DNA from: Mytilus trossulus
Taxonomy: Eukaryota; Mollusca; Bivalvia; Mytilida; Mytilidae
Assembly (NCBI RefSeq): GCF_036588685.1
Contig: NC_086381.1
Span: forward strand, 68,827,436-68,891,435
Length of the DNA stretch: 64,000 nt
Reading direction: 5' to 3'
Shown: one piece after another, positions 62,518-64,000 of the stretch
How positions within the stretch are numbered: the first letter of the stretch is position 1
How the letters are laid out: each line of letters begins with the position of its first letter
Position numbers and translations under genes: made by a program
The notes under the pieces: model-generated
Database searches by the model: none
Seen by the model: the letters and a program-made list of their open reading frames with translations, nothing else
Told to the model about the DNA's origin: nothing

Positions 62518-64000
62518 TAAAAGAATATATGTATTATGATTGCCAAGAGACTAAATGACACAGAAAATTAAAAAATATACGTCAGCATAATGCACCGGTT
62601 CATAGTGACCCCAATAATTAGAAAAAAGCCCGCATAGTCAGCTATAAAAGAGAGGCGAAAGATACCAGAGGGAGAGTCCCCGATATGCTGTGTGGCAGAC
62701 AGTGTTATTAATTAATTATTAGCTCCCTTGGTAAAACTCATAATTTCATATTTAATGTATTTCATTGTTAAATAATTAACATGAATCTTAATAAGTATAT
62801 ATTTGTTAATTGCATAGCTTTTGCTATTTGAATTCATTGGTTAAAGATATTTATTTATATTGTAAAGTTTAATATTTGCATCGTCGCAAAATCTTTGGTT
62901 ACCTTCTTTGGTTACCTTCTGTGAGAAACTTAAATATTTTATAGATCTTAATATGTTCAAATAGCCGACCGTGCAAGGGCTGTATAGCCAGTCAAGGTCG
63001 TTAAAAACTTCCATTTGTTGTATGTTCAAATTGCTACTGCCCGTGCCAGGCTTGTTTATCCATTTAAGGTTAAATTAAACTCCTTTTTGTTGGAAAATTT
63101 ATAAGTGAATTTAATAAGGACTGACATTCAGTCCTACCAAGGCAAGCAAAGCTTTCCACCTCCCTATATATAAGCGCAAACTACATGCCTTCTTGTAATA
63201 AGGGCGAATACTGATTGCTCTATTTCTACTTTCAAACGTTGGGCACGATATTCCTACAACCCCTAGGATTCAAAACAGAATCTTCGAAATTTCATCCGCA
63301 AAACAAAATAAAAATGTTAGAAACACGAACCAATATTAAAACAAATTCAATATATGTTTTAAATTATGTTTTTACAGCTCTTGATCATATACTAAGTAAT
63401 ATCTAGTATATTTGAGGATAAACATAACAAAGCTATGTGGAAGAAACGGATATTCAACGTTACATTTATGAAAAACTGTTTTAACTCTTATGTACAGTGA
63501 TCCTATTTCTTATTCTCTGATCTTCCTGAAACTTGGCAGGAACAACGACATGTGTCGGTTCTTTGTGGCGTTAAAGCTGTTATTTTGCCAAATTTCATTT
63601 GAATCGGTGGCTGCATATTAAGCTGGAATAAGAAAAATGTCCAACGACATTTTTCATTAACTCAACGACTGAAAGTTAATTCTATAAGTAGATATAGCAG
63701 AAAATGAATAAAAAGAGTGAGACAATAATAATATCTACCAAAAGTACAAATATTTGCCTCATTGTTCGTGAGTTCAAATATTGCTGATTCAATAAAATCT
63801 TCTCTACACAGTCGTTTTTTAAACGGTAGCCATTTTGTCCAAGTTGATATTTCTTTTTTCAAAGCAGTTAACAAGTTAACGCGTATTTTTTATAATTGAT
63901 CAAAACAAAAGTTAGATACACGAAGAGTAAAAAATGCCAAGATTCTTTCCTTATTAATAGATATAGGAAGATGTGGTATGAGTGCCAATGAGACAACTCT
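62518..64000. other. Terminal repeat-derived stretch
   Basis: It includes minus dispersed-repeat sequence to about 62660, the second copy of the AAGCTTTCCACC...TTCCTACAA block (63142-63262), and a truncated minus dispersed repeat at 63962-64000 cut by the window edge. No gene is supported. Confidence 0.45.

Overview
This is an AT-rich, intron-rich animal nuclear sequence packed with repeats. Dispersed repeats ending in motifs such as GTTGTCTCATTGGCA..CATACCACATC, and the TGACCTTGACCTCATTTTC repeats, are ones I associate with marine bivalves. A mussel (Mytilus-type) genome is the most likely source; this is recognition from memory and no database search was possible. There is no operon, CRISPR array, rRNA or tRNA that I could support.

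Three genes can be assembled exon by exon. (1) Plus strand, 12127..21858: a four-exon BTB/POZ plus C2H2 zinc-finger transcription factor. It has 1263 codons, the BTB at about residues 177-290, six zinc fingers at 658-846 and a long Gln/Asn-rich tail. (2) Minus strand, 34752..27349: a seven-exon tetraspanin of 252 aa (tetraspanin B). (3) Minus strand, 55759..37022: a second seven-exon tetraspanin of 237 aa (tetraspanin A). The two tetraspanins lie head to tail, have the same exon plan with every intron in phase 0, and share exon lengths of 192, 75 and 84 nt. They are tandem paralogues.

The rest is repeats, many nested with readable junctions. A nearly intact RTE/BovB-like non-LTR retrotransposon (40238..43854) sits inside a 57-bp minisatellite with a 12-bp target duplication. 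A non-autonomous Helitron (51058..52491, minus) sits inside a 66-bp minisatellite exactly between A and T. A 186-bp palindromic MITE (48871..49056) has perfect 44-bp terminal repeats and a 9-bp target duplication. Nested inverted-repeat elements at 8069..9675 carry a Mutator-like transposase remnant. Two copies of a roughly 580-bp inverted-repeat family lie at 18254 and 45767. A decayed second LINE (57795..61462) has segments out of order.

The most unusual feature involves splice sites. In the zinc-finger gene (exon 1) and in tetraspanin B (exon 4), the end of a coding exon together with its 5' splice site has become the repeat unit of a minisatellite: 7 x 53 bp and 15 x 48 bp. Each gene therefore has a ladder of tandem candidate splice donors. 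Use of any donor except the one nearest the exon would bring in an early stop codon.

Layout: 1-8068 repeats; 8069-9675 nested DNA transposons; 9676-12119 non-coding with a fold-back element; 12120-21858 zinc-finger gene; 21859-27348 intergenic repeats; 27349-34752 tetraspanin B; 34753-37021 intergenic; 37022-55800 tetraspanin A with element-filled introns; 55801-64000 inverted-repeat element, LINE remnants and palindromic arrays.
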